DNA of 61,016 nt from Aquiflexum sp. TKW24L (GCF_023502205.1 NZ_JAMFLG010000028.1:1-61016); one strand, 5' to 3'. Numbered from the stretch's first letter, positions 1-9,062 are shown. The notes: generated from the sequence alone by a model not told the origin. Numbers and translations are program-made.

Positions 1-43
1 CCCAACTTCCCACCTCTTACCTCTCACCTTCCTCCCTCTACCT

Positions 44-1009
44 TCACCCTTTCCCCACAATATCCTTCACAATCTGCTCGGCATGCACGATGGAGTTTTC
101 GATAAAAAATTCACGGGTATTGAGCCCACCGCAAACTACGCCTGCAAGGTAAACCCCATTCACATTTGATTCCTGATTGGCTTGGTCGTAGCAAGGTTGG
201 CGCTTGTCGTCGAGACTGAGCTTTATACCTAATTGGTCCAACAGAGCGAAGTTGGGTCTGTAACCTGTCATCGCCAAGACAAAATCGTTTTCCACGGTTA
301 CTTCCCCCTCAGGAGTGTTGAGCACGACGTCCCTCTCCCGGATTTCTTTGACTGTCGAATGGGTAAAGGCTTTGATCGAACCTTCTTTGATCCTGTTCTC
401 GATATCCGGCTTGACCCAATATTTTACATTGGGGTCAATACCCTCCTCTTTCAGCACCATGGTGACCTCAGCGCCTTTTCTCCAAGTTTCGAGGGCGACA
501 TCCACAGCAGAGTTTGCAGCGCCGACAACAATGATTTTCTGGCCGATGTAGGGCCAAGGTTCTTTGTAATAATGCGTCACTTTGGGAAGGTCTTCGCCGG
601 GCACTTTCATCAGATTTGGCAAATCGTAAAATCCCGTAGAAAGGATGATGTTTTTGGTATGGTATTTTGCCTTGGAGGTATTGATTTCAAAAACACCCTC
701 TGCTTTGGACACTGTTTTGACTTCCTCGTACAGGTTGATTTTCAGTTTCCAGGTTTTTGCTACCCTGCGGTAATACTCCAAAGCTTCTGTTCTCGTGGGT
801 TTATGGGCGATGGACATAAAAGGGATGCCACCCATTTCTAGTTTTTCGGAAGTCGAAAAAAATGTCATGTTTAGCGGGTAATTGAAGAGGGAATTGGTCA
901 GTACGCCCTTATCGACGATGAGGTATTTCAGCCCCGCTTTTTCACATTCTATCCCGCATGCCAACCCTATCGGGCCGCCGCCGACTACAAAAACATCCAA
1001 TAATTCCAT
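44..1009 (-). CDS. ypdA: YpdA-like FAD/NAD(P)-dependent disulfide reductase
   Basis: A 321-residue flavoprotein of the YpdA/Bdr type, a family linked to reduction of bacillithiol disulfide with NADPH. The N-terminus has the FAD-binding GGGPIG motif near residue 10, and a second dinucleotide fold (VVGAANSAVD) lies near residue 160. There is no CxxC redox pair, which separates it from thioredoxin reductase and fits YpdA. Length is normal for the family. It is the leftmost gene; the bases before it are a CT-rich low-complexity stretch. The next gene on the same strand starts about 90 bases upstream of its start codon, so the two may be transcribed together. Substrate assignment is family knowledge, not visible here. 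Confidence 0.85.
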   Translation of the reverse strand: MELLDVFVVGGGPIGLACGIECEKAGLKYLIVDKGVLTNSLFNYPLNMTFFSTSEKLEMGGIPFMSIAHKPTRTEALEYYRRVAKTWKLKINLYEEVKTVSKAEGVFEINTSKAKYHTKNIILSTGFYDLPNLMKVPGEDLPKVTHYYKEPWPYIGQKIIVVGAANSAVDVALETWRKGAEVTMVLKEEGIDPNVKYWVKPDIENRIKEGSIKAFTHSTVKEIRERDVVLNTPEGEVTVENDFVLAMTGYRPNFALLDQLGIKLSLDDKRQPCYDQANQESNVNGVYLAGVVCGGLNTREFFIENSIVHAEQIVKDIVGKG

Positions 1010-1099
1010 TTCAAAAAGATTTAAATTTTCTTAAGTGTTAATTGAAGGCTAATGATAATCCTTCTATCCGATTTCATGCTCCTCGATGAGTGCAACAAA

Positions 1100-1885
1100 T
1101 TAGCCAATATTCTGTTCGCGGACTTCGTCCATGTGGAACTGAACCTGATTTTCCTCTGACCGGTTTTCTGCCTGAAAATACCGGACTTCCTTGATCTCTA
1201 CTTCGCCTGAATGCTTCCAAAGCAACACCGTGGTATTGATCGTGCCGTAGTAATTGCCCACGTTAATAAATTGGGAAGAAAGCAATCGCTCCTGCTCTAA
1301 GGTCGCCCCGGTAACTGGCAAAAACCTGTCCGGTTCGATTTCCCTTGACAGCAAAACCTCCCTCAACCCATCCGGATCTATTTCATTCCTGTCGATTTTG
1401 GTGTGGAGCTTTTCTTTTGCCTTGACAAGTTTTGCCCAAGGAGTTTCCAATAGTGCATTGCTAAGGCCATACAATCCATTTTCCAGTTTGAAGATGCCTT
1501 CTTTTTTGTTGGATAGGTAGAACAATTCATCACCCGATCCCACCAAAAGATTAAAGCCATCATATTGGTCTTTCTCTTTTTCGATTTCTTGCAAGTATTC
1601 TAAGGGAACCATATTTCCTTCCAAAAAATCTTTAACCAAATTCCCCCTTGATTTTGCATCTGGTTTGAGGTTTTTGAGATCCCGGTGATTGGTCAGCGTA
1701 GCAAACCGGCCATTTGGGTGCAATCCCAACCAAGTTCCCCCTGCTTTAAGGTCTTTTCCTGCATAGAATCCTTGTTCCCAAAGATGGATCGAAGCCGTCG
1801 GTCGCTCAAAAAACTCATCCCTGTTGGCTACCAGGATAAATTTATACTCGGGGTGGTTGTTCCAGTTGAAAGCTAATAAACACAT
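1100..1885 (-). CDS. NRDE family protein (TANGO2-like)
   Basis: A 261-residue protein beginning MCLLAF, with the diagnostic NRDE tetrad at residues 21-24. The family (TANGO2/NRDE) resembles Ntn hydrolases with a Cys-2 nucleophile; bacterial and eukaryotic members have been tied to haem trafficking and Golgi organisation, but the bacterial role is unclear. The ATG followed directly by TGT supports this start, since Cys-2 would be exposed by Met removal. It lies on the same strand as the Old Yellow Enzyme gene to its right, with a strong terminator between them, so it is probably transcribed separately. Confidence 0.8.
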   Translation of the reverse strand: MCLLAFNWNNHPEYKFILVANRDEFFERPTASIHLWEQGFYAGKDLKAGGTWLGLHPNGRFATLTNHRDLKNLKPDAKSRGNLVKDFLEGNMVPLEYLQEIEKEKDQYDGFNLLVGSGDELFYLSNKKEGIFKLENGLYGLSNALLETPWAKLVKAKEKLHTKIDRNEIDPDGLREVLLSREIEPDRFLPVTGATLEQERLLSSQFINVGNYYGTINTTVLLWKHSGEVEIKEVRYFQAENRSEENQVQFHMDEVREQNIG

Positions 1886-1899
1886 GGCCGCAAAGTAAT

Positions 1900-1927
1900 A
1901 AAAAGGCCGAAATAACTCGGCCTTTTT
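1900..1927 (-). terminator. Intrinsic terminator after the Old Yellow Enzyme gene
   Basis: An 11-bp perfect stem (arms AAAAAGGCCGA at 1900-1910 and TCGGCCTTTTT at 1917-1927) closes a 6-base loop, with T-runs at both outer ends. It sits just after the stop codon of the leftward gene ending at 1933, so it can end that transcript. Confidence 0.85.
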
Positions 1928-1932
1928 AGGAA

Positions 1933-3039
1933 TTAAACCAGCTCCTTAGGCTGTAAGGAAGGATAATCTGTATATCCTTTTTTGCCCGGAGTGTAGAACG
2001 TGTCGGTGTCCCAATCTGCCAATGGAGCATTTTGCTCAAACCTTTCGGCAAGGTCTGGATTGGAAATGAAGAGTTTGGCATAAGCTACAGCATCGGCATG
2101 GCCTTCTTCGATGACTTTATTTCCTTTTTCTTGGTCAAAAGAAGAATTGATAATAATCGTGCCTTTGTAAATCGGTCTGTATCGTTTTGCAATTTCTTTT
2201 TCGGCAAAAGGAATCTTAGAGACATCCGTGAAAGGCTCTGACAAATGCAGGTAAGCCAAATCGTAATCGTTGAGTCTTTTGATGATATAATCGAAAGTAG
2301 GGATAGTATCCTCATCCATCGTCATTCCAAAAACGCCATTCAGGGAAGGATTCAACCTGAGTCCAATTCTGTTTTCAGGCATTACTTCTTTGATCGCATC
2401 GATCACTTCAAACAGTATCCTCGCTTTGTTTTCGATGGTTCCACCGTATTGGTCGGTTCTCACATTGGAGGTACCATTGAAGAATTGGTGAAAAAGATAG
2501 CCATTGGAAGAGTGAATTTCGACGCCATCAAAACCTGCGTCCATGGCATTTATTGCTGCATTTTTGAAATCAAGAACGGTTTGCTTGATTTCTTCCAATG
2601 TCATTTCTTTTGGAGTGACAGTTTCTTTGAATCCTTCGAAAGTGTATGATTTTTCATTTGGATTGAGGGCTGAAGCCGAAAGCGGAAGTTCACCGTGATG
2701 AAAATCAGGATGTGACATCCTGCCTACATGCCACAATTGGATAAAAATAACGCCATCATTTTCGTGAACAGCGGAAGTGGTTTTTTCCCATCCTTCTACT
2801 TGTTCCGGGGAATAAATCCCCGGGGTATTGATATAGCCGACGGCGATTTTGGATACCTGCGAACCTTCAGTAATCAACAATCCCGCAGAGGCTCTTTGCG
2901 AATAGTATGTGGCATGGAGTTCTGTTGGGATGTTTCCCGGATTGTCGGCCCTGCTTCTGGTCATCGGCGCCATGACGATCCTGTTTTTCAACGTCAGGTC
3001 ACCCAATTGTAATTTTTCTAAAAGTGGTTGTGTACTCAT
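1933..3039 (-). CDS. Alkene reductase of the Old Yellow Enzyme family
   Basis: A 368-residue FMN-dependent ene-reductase (NemA/XenA-like). It starts with the typical KLQLGDLTLKNRIVMAPMTR segment. The substrate-binding pair sits in the motif VEIHSSNGYLFHQFF near residues 174-188, followed by RTDQYGG. The C-terminal FMN phosphate site is represented by DAVAYAKLFISNPDL. The family reduces activated C=C bonds and nitro or nitrate esters with NAD(P)H; the natural substrate cannot be told from sequence. It is divergent from the BlaI/BlaR1 pair, with a 259-base spacer that contains the blaI promoter. Confidence 0.92.
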   Translation of the reverse strand: MSTQPLLEKLQLGDLTLKNRIVMAPMTRSRADNPGNIPTELHATYYSQRASAGLLITEGSQVSKIAVGYINTPGIYSPEQVEGWEKTTSAVHENDGVIFIQLWHVGRMSHPDFHHGELPLSASALNPNEKSYTFEGFKETVTPKEMTLEEIKQTVLDFKNAAINAMDAGFDGVEIHSSNGYLFHQFFNGTSNVRTDQYGGTIENKARILFEVIDAIKEVMPENRIGLRLNPSLNGVFGMTMDEDTIPTFDYIIKRLNDYDLAYLHLSEPFTDVSKIPFAEKEIAKRYRPIYKGTIIINSSFDQEKGNKVIEEGHADAVAYAKLFISNPDLAERFEQNAPLADWDTDTFYTPGKKGYTDYPSLQPKELV

Positions 3040-3243
3040 CGTGTTTTAATTTTGTTGGTTTAAATCAGTGTATAGACAACTAATTGTATTCAGGGATGGT
3101 TCAGCCATTCGGGGAATATAAAAAAGACCTGCCTTCAGTCAGTTTGGAGCCTTGTTTGGAAGAAAATTCGACTAGATGCAAAACCGGAGCTGAATTTTTA
3201 ACTTCCTTTAAGACTGATCTACGGAAAAAGTCGTACAAAAAAT

Positions 3244-3279
3244 TTGCATTACGATTCTCTTCGTATAACTTTGTACGAA
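3244..3279 (+). promoter_or_regulatory. blaI-blaR1 promoter with overlapping BlaI-type operator
   Basis: A Bacteroidota-type promoter: TTG at 3244-3246, 19-base spacer, and TAACTTTG (TAnnTTTG) at 3266-3273. The -7 element is exactly the 8-base centre of an inverted repeat, TTCGTA (3260-3265) and TACGAA (3274-3279). More TCGTA/TACGA half-sites flank it at 3231, 3250 and 3285. A repressor bound here would cover the -7 box. That fits autoregulation by the BlaI-like protein whose ATG is 20 bases downstream. Confidence 0.75.
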
Positions 3280-3298
3280 AGCAATCGTATTAACCGCT

Positions 3299-3673
3299 AT
3301 GCAAGCTAAACCAACTGAATCCGAACTTGAAATTTTGTCCCTGCTCTGGCCCATGGAGCAGGCAACCGTGAGGGAAATCCACGAGAAACTAGCCGAAACC
3401 AAAGACACCGGCTACACCACCACCCTCAAGACCATGCAGATCATGCATGCCAAAGGCCTCCTCCGCAGGGATGAGCAAAACCGTACCCACATTTACTTTC
3501 CGGCGGTAGACGAGACCGTCACTCAAAAAAACCTGGTGACCAATTTTATGGCCACAGCATTTGGCGGCTCTGCCAAAAACCTGGTGATGCAGGCTCTCGG
3601 ACAGGGCAATCCCTCCAAGGAGGAATTAGATGAAATTCGCGCTTTCTTGGACCAATTGGAAAATGAACAATAA
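3299..3673 (+). CDS. BlaI/MecI/CopY family transcriptional repressor
   Basis: A 124-residue penicillinase-repressor family protein: an N-terminal winged helix (LEILSLLWPMEQATVREIHEKL, then YTTTLKTMQIMHAKGLL) followed by a short dimerisation tail. Length is typical. Its stop codon TAA shares its last A with the ATG of the following M56 peptidase gene, so the two are translationally coupled. In the BlaI/BlaR1 paradigm the sensor protease causes cleavage of the repressor and derepression. The inverted repeat over the upstream promoter is a good candidate operator. No beta-lactamase gene is adjacent, so the regulon may be wider or may be only the pair itself. Confidence 0.9.
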   Translation: MQAKPTESELEILSLLWPMEQATVREIHEKLAETKDTGYTTTLKTMQIMHAKGLLRRDEQNRTHIYFPAVDETVTQKNLVTNFMATAFGGSAKNLVMQALGQGNPSKEELDEIRAFLDQLENEQ

Positions 3674-5748
3674 TGGAAACTTTGTCCACTTTTATCGCTG
3701 AACCCTATTTACTTGGCCTCGGCTGGATGATCGTCCATGCCCTTTGGCAGATTGCAGGCGTTGGTCTGATGCTGTGGCTGGCGCTTCAGGTTTTTGGCAA
3801 AAAATCCGCCGCTTTCAAATACAGGCTTAGCATTTCAGCACTTGCTCTGATTACAGTTTTGGCTTTGGGAACTTTCATTTATTCCATTCCACCGTCACTT
3901 CCAGTCCCATCCGGAGCCATTCCCCATACTTCCCAAATCGAGCATTTGACCCAACCCATCTCCAACCACCTGATAGATGCGCCCTCCGATTGGATGATCG
4001 TATCGAGACGGATAGAAAATTGGATTCCGACATTGGTTCAGGTTTGGTTTTTGGGAGCCATGCTTTTTTTGGTAAGGTTGGCTACCTCGCTTGCCGACAT
4101 CCGCAACCTCCGGCAAAAGCAACATGACACGGTAGCATCTGTTTGGCAGCAGGTATTGGATAAGCAGCTCACATCGCTCCAAATGTCCAAACCTGTACAG
4201 CTGCTGAAAAGCATCCACGTAGACGTCCCGATGACTTATGGAGTTTGGAAGCCGGTGATTCTCATTCCTGCAGGTCTTTTCTTTCAGCTTTCACCTTTGC
4301 AGCTCGAGGCAATCATCGCCCACGAACTCGCTCACATCAAGCGGCACGATTACTTGGTCAATTTGGTACAATCTATTTTGGAAGTGGTGTTCTTTTTCCA
4401 TCCCATATTTTGGTGGATCAATAAAACAGCCAAAGAACAGCGTGAAAATGCCTGCGATGACCTTGCGATCAGCATGGGGATTTCTCCCAAAGACCTGGCA
4501 TTTGGCCTTGCCAATGTACTGAACCATGCGAAAAACCCGACACCGGATATCGCCATGGCTGCCGCCAAACCCAACAACCCAACCCTAGACCGCATCAAAA
4601 GAATAATGGGAGTCAAAACTTCCTCAACACAACCAACTACTATAACCAGCATGACCATGATGATCACACTTTTGCTTGGCGCCACCCTGATGGTCGGTGC
4701 GAGCGACAAGCCGTCCAAGGAGTCCTTTGAAGAACTGACGGCTACCGAAATCAACACAAATACCATTGAAGGTAATTGGATTGGCGCATACGCCTATCCT
4801 TCCAAAGACACCATTCCGCCAAAAGGCCCGGTCATTATTGAAATGGATTGGGACAAAATGACTCCGGAGCAAAAGGAGAAATTTAAAAAAGAAATGGAAG
4901 GGCTCAAAGATTTGGGTTTGTTCTTCAAAGACATAAAGCCTGTATTTCTGGAAATGCCTGAATTCAACATGATGTTCAAGGACTTTCCTGTGGTACCTTT
5001 TGCCTTTGAAGCCATGCCGATGTTTCAGATGGAATTAAATATGGCTCCGATGCCTCCTATGAATTTTGGTATGCCGGGAATTCCTGAACTGAATATGGAC
5101 GATATGCCTGTAATGGATTTTGACATTGCCCCATTCATGGCTTTTCCGGACTCGGCATTATATATAGAAATCCCTTCGGATATATATTTCCCTTCTGACT
5201 CTGCACGCGTGTATAATTTCACCTACCGTTACAAGTACGATTTTGATACCACCAAGATGTCCAAGGCAGAAATCCAAAAGAAGAGGGCGGAGATGAGTGC
5301 CAAAATGGCTGAGGCTGATAAAAAGCGTGCAGCTGCAATGGAAAAATGGAACGAGGCAAACAAAGAAAAGCTAGCCGAATGGCAGAAAAAGCAAGAGGAA
5401 TGGGAAAAGGAATTTGCCCCAAAAGTGAAGGAATTTGAATCCAAAATGATGGAATGGGAGAAAGCCAATCGACCTAAGATAGAGGAATTTGAGAAAAAAA
5501 TGGAGGAATGGGAAAGAGCAAACGCTCCAAAGATGGAAGAGTACGAGCTAAAAATGAAGGCTTGGGAGAAAGAAAACCAACCCAAAATGGATGAATTCCA
5601 AAAGAAGATGGAAATCTGGGAAAAAGAGAATAAGGTGAAGATGGAAGAGTTTCAAAGAAAAATGGAACTCTGGCAAAATGAACATCAGGAGGTGTTGAAA
5701 GAGATCCAAAAAACCATTCAGGAATCAACAAAAAAAGGGGACAATTAG
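3673..5748 (+). CDS. BlaR1-like M56 membrane metallopeptidase with Met-rich and 18-residue-repeat C-terminus
   Basis: A 691-residue sensor protease. It has N-terminal membrane segments, the zinc site HELAH at residues 217-221 with a further acidic ligand in RENACDD near 258, then a later membrane helix near 328-343. The part expected to lie outside the membrane is not a penicillin-binding domain. It has a Met/Pro/Phe-rich stretch at about residues 425-490 and then a highly charged helix with 18-residue repeats of the form MxxWExxNxPKxEEFxxK (about residues 570-675). The family signals through proteolysis to BlaI, encoded just upstream with one shared base. The stimulus is unlikely to be a beta-lactam bound to a classical sensor; metal, oxidation or envelope stress are possibilities only. 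Confidence 0.88.
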   Translation: METLSTFIAEPYLLGLGWMIVHALWQIAGVGLMLWLALQVFGKKSAAFKYRLSISALALITVLALGTFIYSIPPSLPVPSGAIPHTSQIEHLTQPISNHLIDAPSDWMIVSRRIENWIPTLVQVWFLGAMLFLVRLATSLADIRNLRQKQHDTVASVWQQVLDKQLTSLQMSKPVQLLKSIHVDVPMTYGVWKPVILIPAGLFFQLSPLQLEAIIAHELAHIKRHDYLVNLVQSILEVVFFFHPIFWWINKTAKEQRENACDDLAISMGISPKDLAFGLANVLNHAKNPTPDIAMAAAKPNNPTLDRIKRIMGVKTSSTQPTTITSMTMMITLLLGATLMVGASDKPSKESFEELTATEINTNTIEGNWIGAYAYPSKDTIPPKGPVIIEMDWDKMTPEQKEKFKKEMEGLKDLGLFFKDIKPVFLEMPEFNMMFKDFPVVPFAFEAMPMFQMELNMAPMPPMNFGMPGIPELNMDDMPVMDFDIAPFMAFPDSALYIEIPSDIYFPSDSARVYNFTYRYKYDFDTTKMSKAEIQKKRAEMSAKMAEADKKRAAAMEKWNEANKEKLAEWQKKQEEWEKEFAPKVKEFESKMMEWEKANRPKIEEFEKKMEEWERANAPKMEEYELKMKAWEKENQPKMDEFQKKMEIWEKENKVKMEEFQRKMELWQNEHQEVLKEIQKTIQESTKKGDN

Positions 5749-5761
5749 TCTCCTTTTTTTT
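5731..5761 (+). terminator. Intrinsic terminator at the end of blaR1
   Basis: The last codons of the blaR1-like gene form one arm of a hairpin (AAAAAAGGGGAC, then GTCTCCTTTTTT) followed by a T-run. The stem overlaps the stop codon. Confidence 0.75.
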
Positions 5762-6059
5762 TCTGACTTTCCGGGATATTTTTCAAATGTTTTATTATAA
5801 ACTTTAGACTTTTTCCAATGAATTAGGGCTGGGGGTTTAAAGTCTCTTTTAAATTTATTATTTTTTTTAAGGTGCGGTCTTGCCTATATCTGTTTGCAGC
5901 TTCTGGAAGTCGGCAATTTCCTAGACGAAAACTGCCTGCCGGCACTGAATCCCGCAGGTGCGGTACAGTAAGCTTTAATTAACCAGCGAACCGCCAATTT
6001 CTTGTTTTTACCGGCTGTTATTAGTAATACAACATGATTTATTATTGAATAGCTAACAA
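5762..6059. other. Intergenic spacer without a recognised gene
   Basis: About 300 bases between two convergent genes. The left part is AT-rich; the right part (5880-5990) is GC-richer and has the short motif GTGCGGT twice and a small CTGCCTGCCGGCA palindrome. I see no coding frame or RNA gene. Confidence 0.5.
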
Positions 6060-7199
6060 TCAAGTTACTTCATTCGACCGCTTTTCACCTTTTTCATAAA
6101 TCACATTCGAACGTCCTACAATTAATGAATCCAATTTTCCAATGTTGTTCACGTCTCTATCACTGTATGTAAATCTATTTAAAACAAACCTCATCGTGTT
6201 GAGTCTGGCTCGTTTTTTACAGTTTGATTTAATCACAATCCATGGAGCATCTGAGGTGTCTGAATAGAAAAACATTTTTTCTTTAGCATCAGTATAATCA
6301 TCCCATTTGTTCAATGAAGCTTTATCAATTGGTGATAATTTCCATTGTTTCAGTGGATGATTTTCCCTGTCTTTAAATCTTCTCTTTTGTTCATCTCTAC
6401 TCACAGAAAACCAAAATTTAAATAGATATATTCCACTCCGTATTAAGTTGCGTTCCAATTCCGGAACTTCACGCATAAACTCCAAATATTCTTCATCATC
6501 ACAAAATCCCATTACTTTTTCTACTCCTGCTCTGTTGTACCAGGAGCGGTCGAATAACACAATTTCTCCTTTAGAGGGAAAATGTTTAATATACCTCTGA
6601 AAATACCATTGCCCTTTTTCCTCATCCGTTGGCTTCTCTAAAGCAACAACTCTTGCCCCCCTCGGATTAAGATGTTCCATCAAGCGCTTTATTGTTCCTC
6701 CCTTTCCGGCGGCATCTCTTCCTTCAAATAATATCACAACTCTGGAACCGGTTTCTTTGACCCATGATTGAAGTTTTAATAATTCTACCTGTAGTTTATA
6801 TTTTTGTTTCTCGTAATTTTTTCTGGACATCAGATATTCATAGGGATATCCGCCTTGATGCCAAAGTTTTGACAAAACCTCATCAGGATGTTTCTGAACC
6901 TGATTATTTTCCAATTCGTCTCTTAGTAGTCTTAAGACCTCTTTTTTATCTTCCTCAGAGAATTTTTCCAGATAGTCTTTTAAAGACCTTTTCTTATTGT
7001 TAGACTTCCCGAAAATATCTTCAATGGCAGCCACTTCCTTTTCAAGCTTGGCTTCATGTATCACTTCAATAGTGTTGTCTTGAATCTGTTTAGGGGTTTT
7101 CCCTTTGATAACGTCTCCAGTTGAAACTTTTTTTGGCCTTGCTAAAGTGGACTTGGTTTTTGGAGGACTGGTCTCTTTTATGGTTATTTTCTTTTCCAT
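6060..7199 (-). CDS. ppk2: Polyphosphate kinase 2 family protein
   Basis: A 379-residue PPK2. The core has the Walker A motif EGRDAAGKGG at about residues 158-167, a lid with RGARVVALEKPTDEEKGQWYFQRY, and the Walker B DRSWYNRAGVE. Family members phosphorylate nucleoside diphosphates or monophosphates with polyphosphate, or run the reverse reaction. The single kinase domain, with WYFQRYIKHFPSKGEIVLFDRSWYNR, is the class I type, usually NDP-specific, but class is an inference. The first 85 residues are a Lys/Thr-rich extension that is probably disordered. It stands alone between long spacers. Confidence 0.93.
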   Translation of the reverse strand: MEKKITIKETSPPKTKSTLARPKKVSTGDVIKGKTPKQIQDNTIEVIHEAKLEKEVAAIEDIFGKSNNKKRSLKDYLEKFSEEDKKEVLRLLRDELENNQVQKHPDEVLSKLWHQGGYPYEYLMSRKNYEKQKYKLQVELLKLQSWVKETGSRVVILFEGRDAAGKGGTIKRLMEHLNPRGARVVALEKPTDEEKGQWYFQRYIKHFPSKGEIVLFDRSWYNRAGVEKVMGFCDDEEYLEFMREVPELERNLIRSGIYLFKFWFSVSRDEQKRRFKDRENHPLKQWKLSPIDKASLNKWDDYTDAKEKMFFYSDTSDAPWIVIKSNCKKRARLNTMRFVLNRFTYSDRDVNNIGKLDSLIVGRSNVIYEKGEKRSNEVT

Positions 7200-8028
7200 A
7201 TTTCTTCTTAAAATATTGTTTCTGTGATCCCTAGTAAACTTTCAAAATATACAACCCGAACCAATTAATAAAAATGATATTAGTCATCTTTAAAAGGGTA
7301 TTGCGAAGTAAGAATAAGGATTTTGTTGTATTATATTTTTCTGTAAAGTTTGTCTAAAGCTGATTGCCACCAACGTTCAGAAAACGTCATGCCGAAGCTA
7401 GAATCTAACTCAGAAGATGAGTATGTGACTGTACAAGACTTTATCCTGCTTAGTAGAAAGCTAATTTGTGTGCCTTGAATGGGGAATAAAGGCCAAAAAG
7501 ATGACCGTTCCAACGGGCGAAATGCGATAAGCGAAAAGGAAAAACTGTATTTCAATTTCAGGTGATTCAACACAATCCTGACCACTACTACCACACTGGT
7601 ACGCCTGAGAAGAAATGAATATGAACTGGTGCATTCTTACCACCTCAAAACCATCTTAACCCCTCATTCATGCTGGCGCAACTTACAATCCACTGAACAG
7701 CCATTTTGACGCCCCTTTTCGCTATTTGATTTGTTGTTACTGCTCCATTAAATGATGGTCTAGATTTTATTGGTGCCAAGTTTTTTTTATGCTGTAGTTC
7801 GTGTCTCACAAAATACCTGAGGTTCGAGGGACACAGGCCCACAGGGGGAAGCATGGTATCTTGCTGAAAGTGAGATTTATATAAAAACCTGCAATGAAAG
7901 TATAAGATAATTAAAAGTAATAGGTCTTACTTTTATCCAAATACTAAAAAATTAATATTTGATCACACTATATCATTGTAATTGTATTGATTTACACTGC
8001 TGTGATGGTTATACAAAGTTCTATAATT
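7200..8028. other. Long intergenic region, no gene recognised
   Basis: About 830 bases between the divergent ppk2 and rhodopsin genes. Short leftward open frames exist here (for example 7331-7594, 7461-7643 and 7645-7854), but they overlap one another, have no recognisable motif and look like chance or decayed sequence. The base composition is less AT-biased at 7380-7860 than at the edges, so an old gene remnant is possible. I could not identify an exact TAnnTTTG promoter for the rhodopsin gene. Confidence 0.5.
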
Positions 8029-8865
8029 ATGAATGAATTAGGCAACGCAAATTTTGAAAACTACATCGGAATCAATCAAGGGTTTTCTGAAATGGGCTAT
8101 CAGATAGTCGCACAGGTACTTACTTTAGGGTATGCAGTAATGTTGGCAGCATTATTTTACTTTATACTTACCATAAAATCTGTATCTCCTAAGTACAGGA
8201 TTTCGGCTGTTTTATCTGTCGTGGTTATGGTATCGGCTTTTTTGCTTTTATATGTGCAAGCTAATAATTGGACAAGCAGTTTTGTGTTTGATAAAGAACA
8301 AGGAAAATACTTTTTGGGCAATGGTAAAGACTTGTTTAACAATGGCTACAGGTATCTTAACTGGTTAATAGATGTGCCAATGTTGCTTTTTCAGATACTT
8401 TTTGTAGTCAGTCTTACGAAATCAAATTTTAATAGCATAAGAAATCAATTTTGGTTTTCGGGGTCAGCCATGATCATTACCGGCTATATAGGTCAATTTT
8501 ATGAGGTGACTGATTTTACTGCTTTTGCTATTTGGGGTGCTGTATCCACCGTTTTTTTCTTCCATATTTTATTTTTAATGAGAAAGGTAATCAGTGAAGG
8601 TAAAGAAGGAATTCCTCTCAAAGCTCAAAAAATGTTGGGTGGGATATGGACATTATTTGTCATCTCTTGGCTTTTGTATCCCGGTGCATACCTGATGCCT
8701 CATTTATTTGGCATTGAAGGAGGACTTTTCAACGAATCCGGAGTCGTAGCCCGCCAAATAACTTATACAGTGGCGGATGTATGTTCTAAGGTAATTTATG
8801 GTGTAATGCTTGCAAATGTCGCTCAGATATTAAGTAAGGAAGAAGCTTACGTAGAAGCAGCGTAA
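8029..8865 (+). CDS. Light-driven sodium pump rhodopsin (NDQ type, KR2-like)
   Basis: A 278-residue seven-helix microbial rhodopsin. Helix C carries the NDQ signature N111, D115, Q122, after Arg-108; helix G has D250 and the retinal Schiff-base lysine K254. The family pumps Na+ outwards in light, and H+ when Na+ is absent. The ATG at 8029 is chosen because the protein then begins MNELGNANFE, close to the start of KR2 as I recall it; a TTG start 42 bases upstream would add an untypical tail. Compared with KR2 from memory, His-30, Asn-61, Ser-253 and Gly-263 correspond here to Gln-29, Ala-60, Cys-252 and Ala-262. No carotenoid or retinal synthesis gene lies in the window. Confidence 0.95.
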   Translation: MNELGNANFENYIGINQGFSEMGYQIVAQVLTLGYAVMLAALFYFILTIKSVSPKYRISAVLSVVVMVSAFLLLYVQANNWTSSFVFDKEQGKYFLGNGKDLFNNGYRYLNWLIDVPMLLFQILFVVSLTKSNFNSIRNQFWFSGSAMIITGYIGQFYEVTDFTAFAIWGAVSTVFFFHILFLMRKVISEGKEGIPLKAQKMLGGIWTLFVISWLLYPGAYLMPHLFGIEGGLFNESGVVARQITYTVADVCSKVIYGVMLANVAQILSKEEAYVEAA

Positions 8866-9062
8866 ATTCTAAATAATGGGGACAACTCCCAATCTAGTGA
8901 ACCGTCGCATAAGAGCTCTTTAGGAAGCTTTCGGGATCGCCGCGTGATAGGCGAATGGTGGTCATTTTAGACAGGAATCATAGTGGTTCGGGAAAATAGG
9001 TAACTGAGGGGGTTGATGAAATAAACAAAAATCGCTTAGGAATACCATTGATGCGATGTAAA
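8866..9062. other. Spacer between rhodopsin and the last cassette-like gene
   Basis: About 200 bases. Pairs such as GGACAAC near 8879 and GGGGGTT near 9009 resemble the outer sites of the palindromes further right, but the inner arms do not pair well and the core does not match the start of the adjacent cassette. If a recombination site was once here, it has decayed. Confidence 0.35.

Noticed and set aside
3084-3293. Small gene upstream of blaI
   Set aside because: The frame runs across the promoter and operator and its product has no protein-like pattern.
7805-7850. T-arm-like GGTTCGA sequence suggesting a tRNA
   Set aside because: The bases around GGTTCGA do not pair as a T-stem and no acceptor or anticodon arm can be found.
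8866-9062. Third attC-like site closing the array
   Set aside because: AAC/GTT ends can be picked, but the arms do not pair and the core does not match the GTTTCCACT start of the adjacent cassette.
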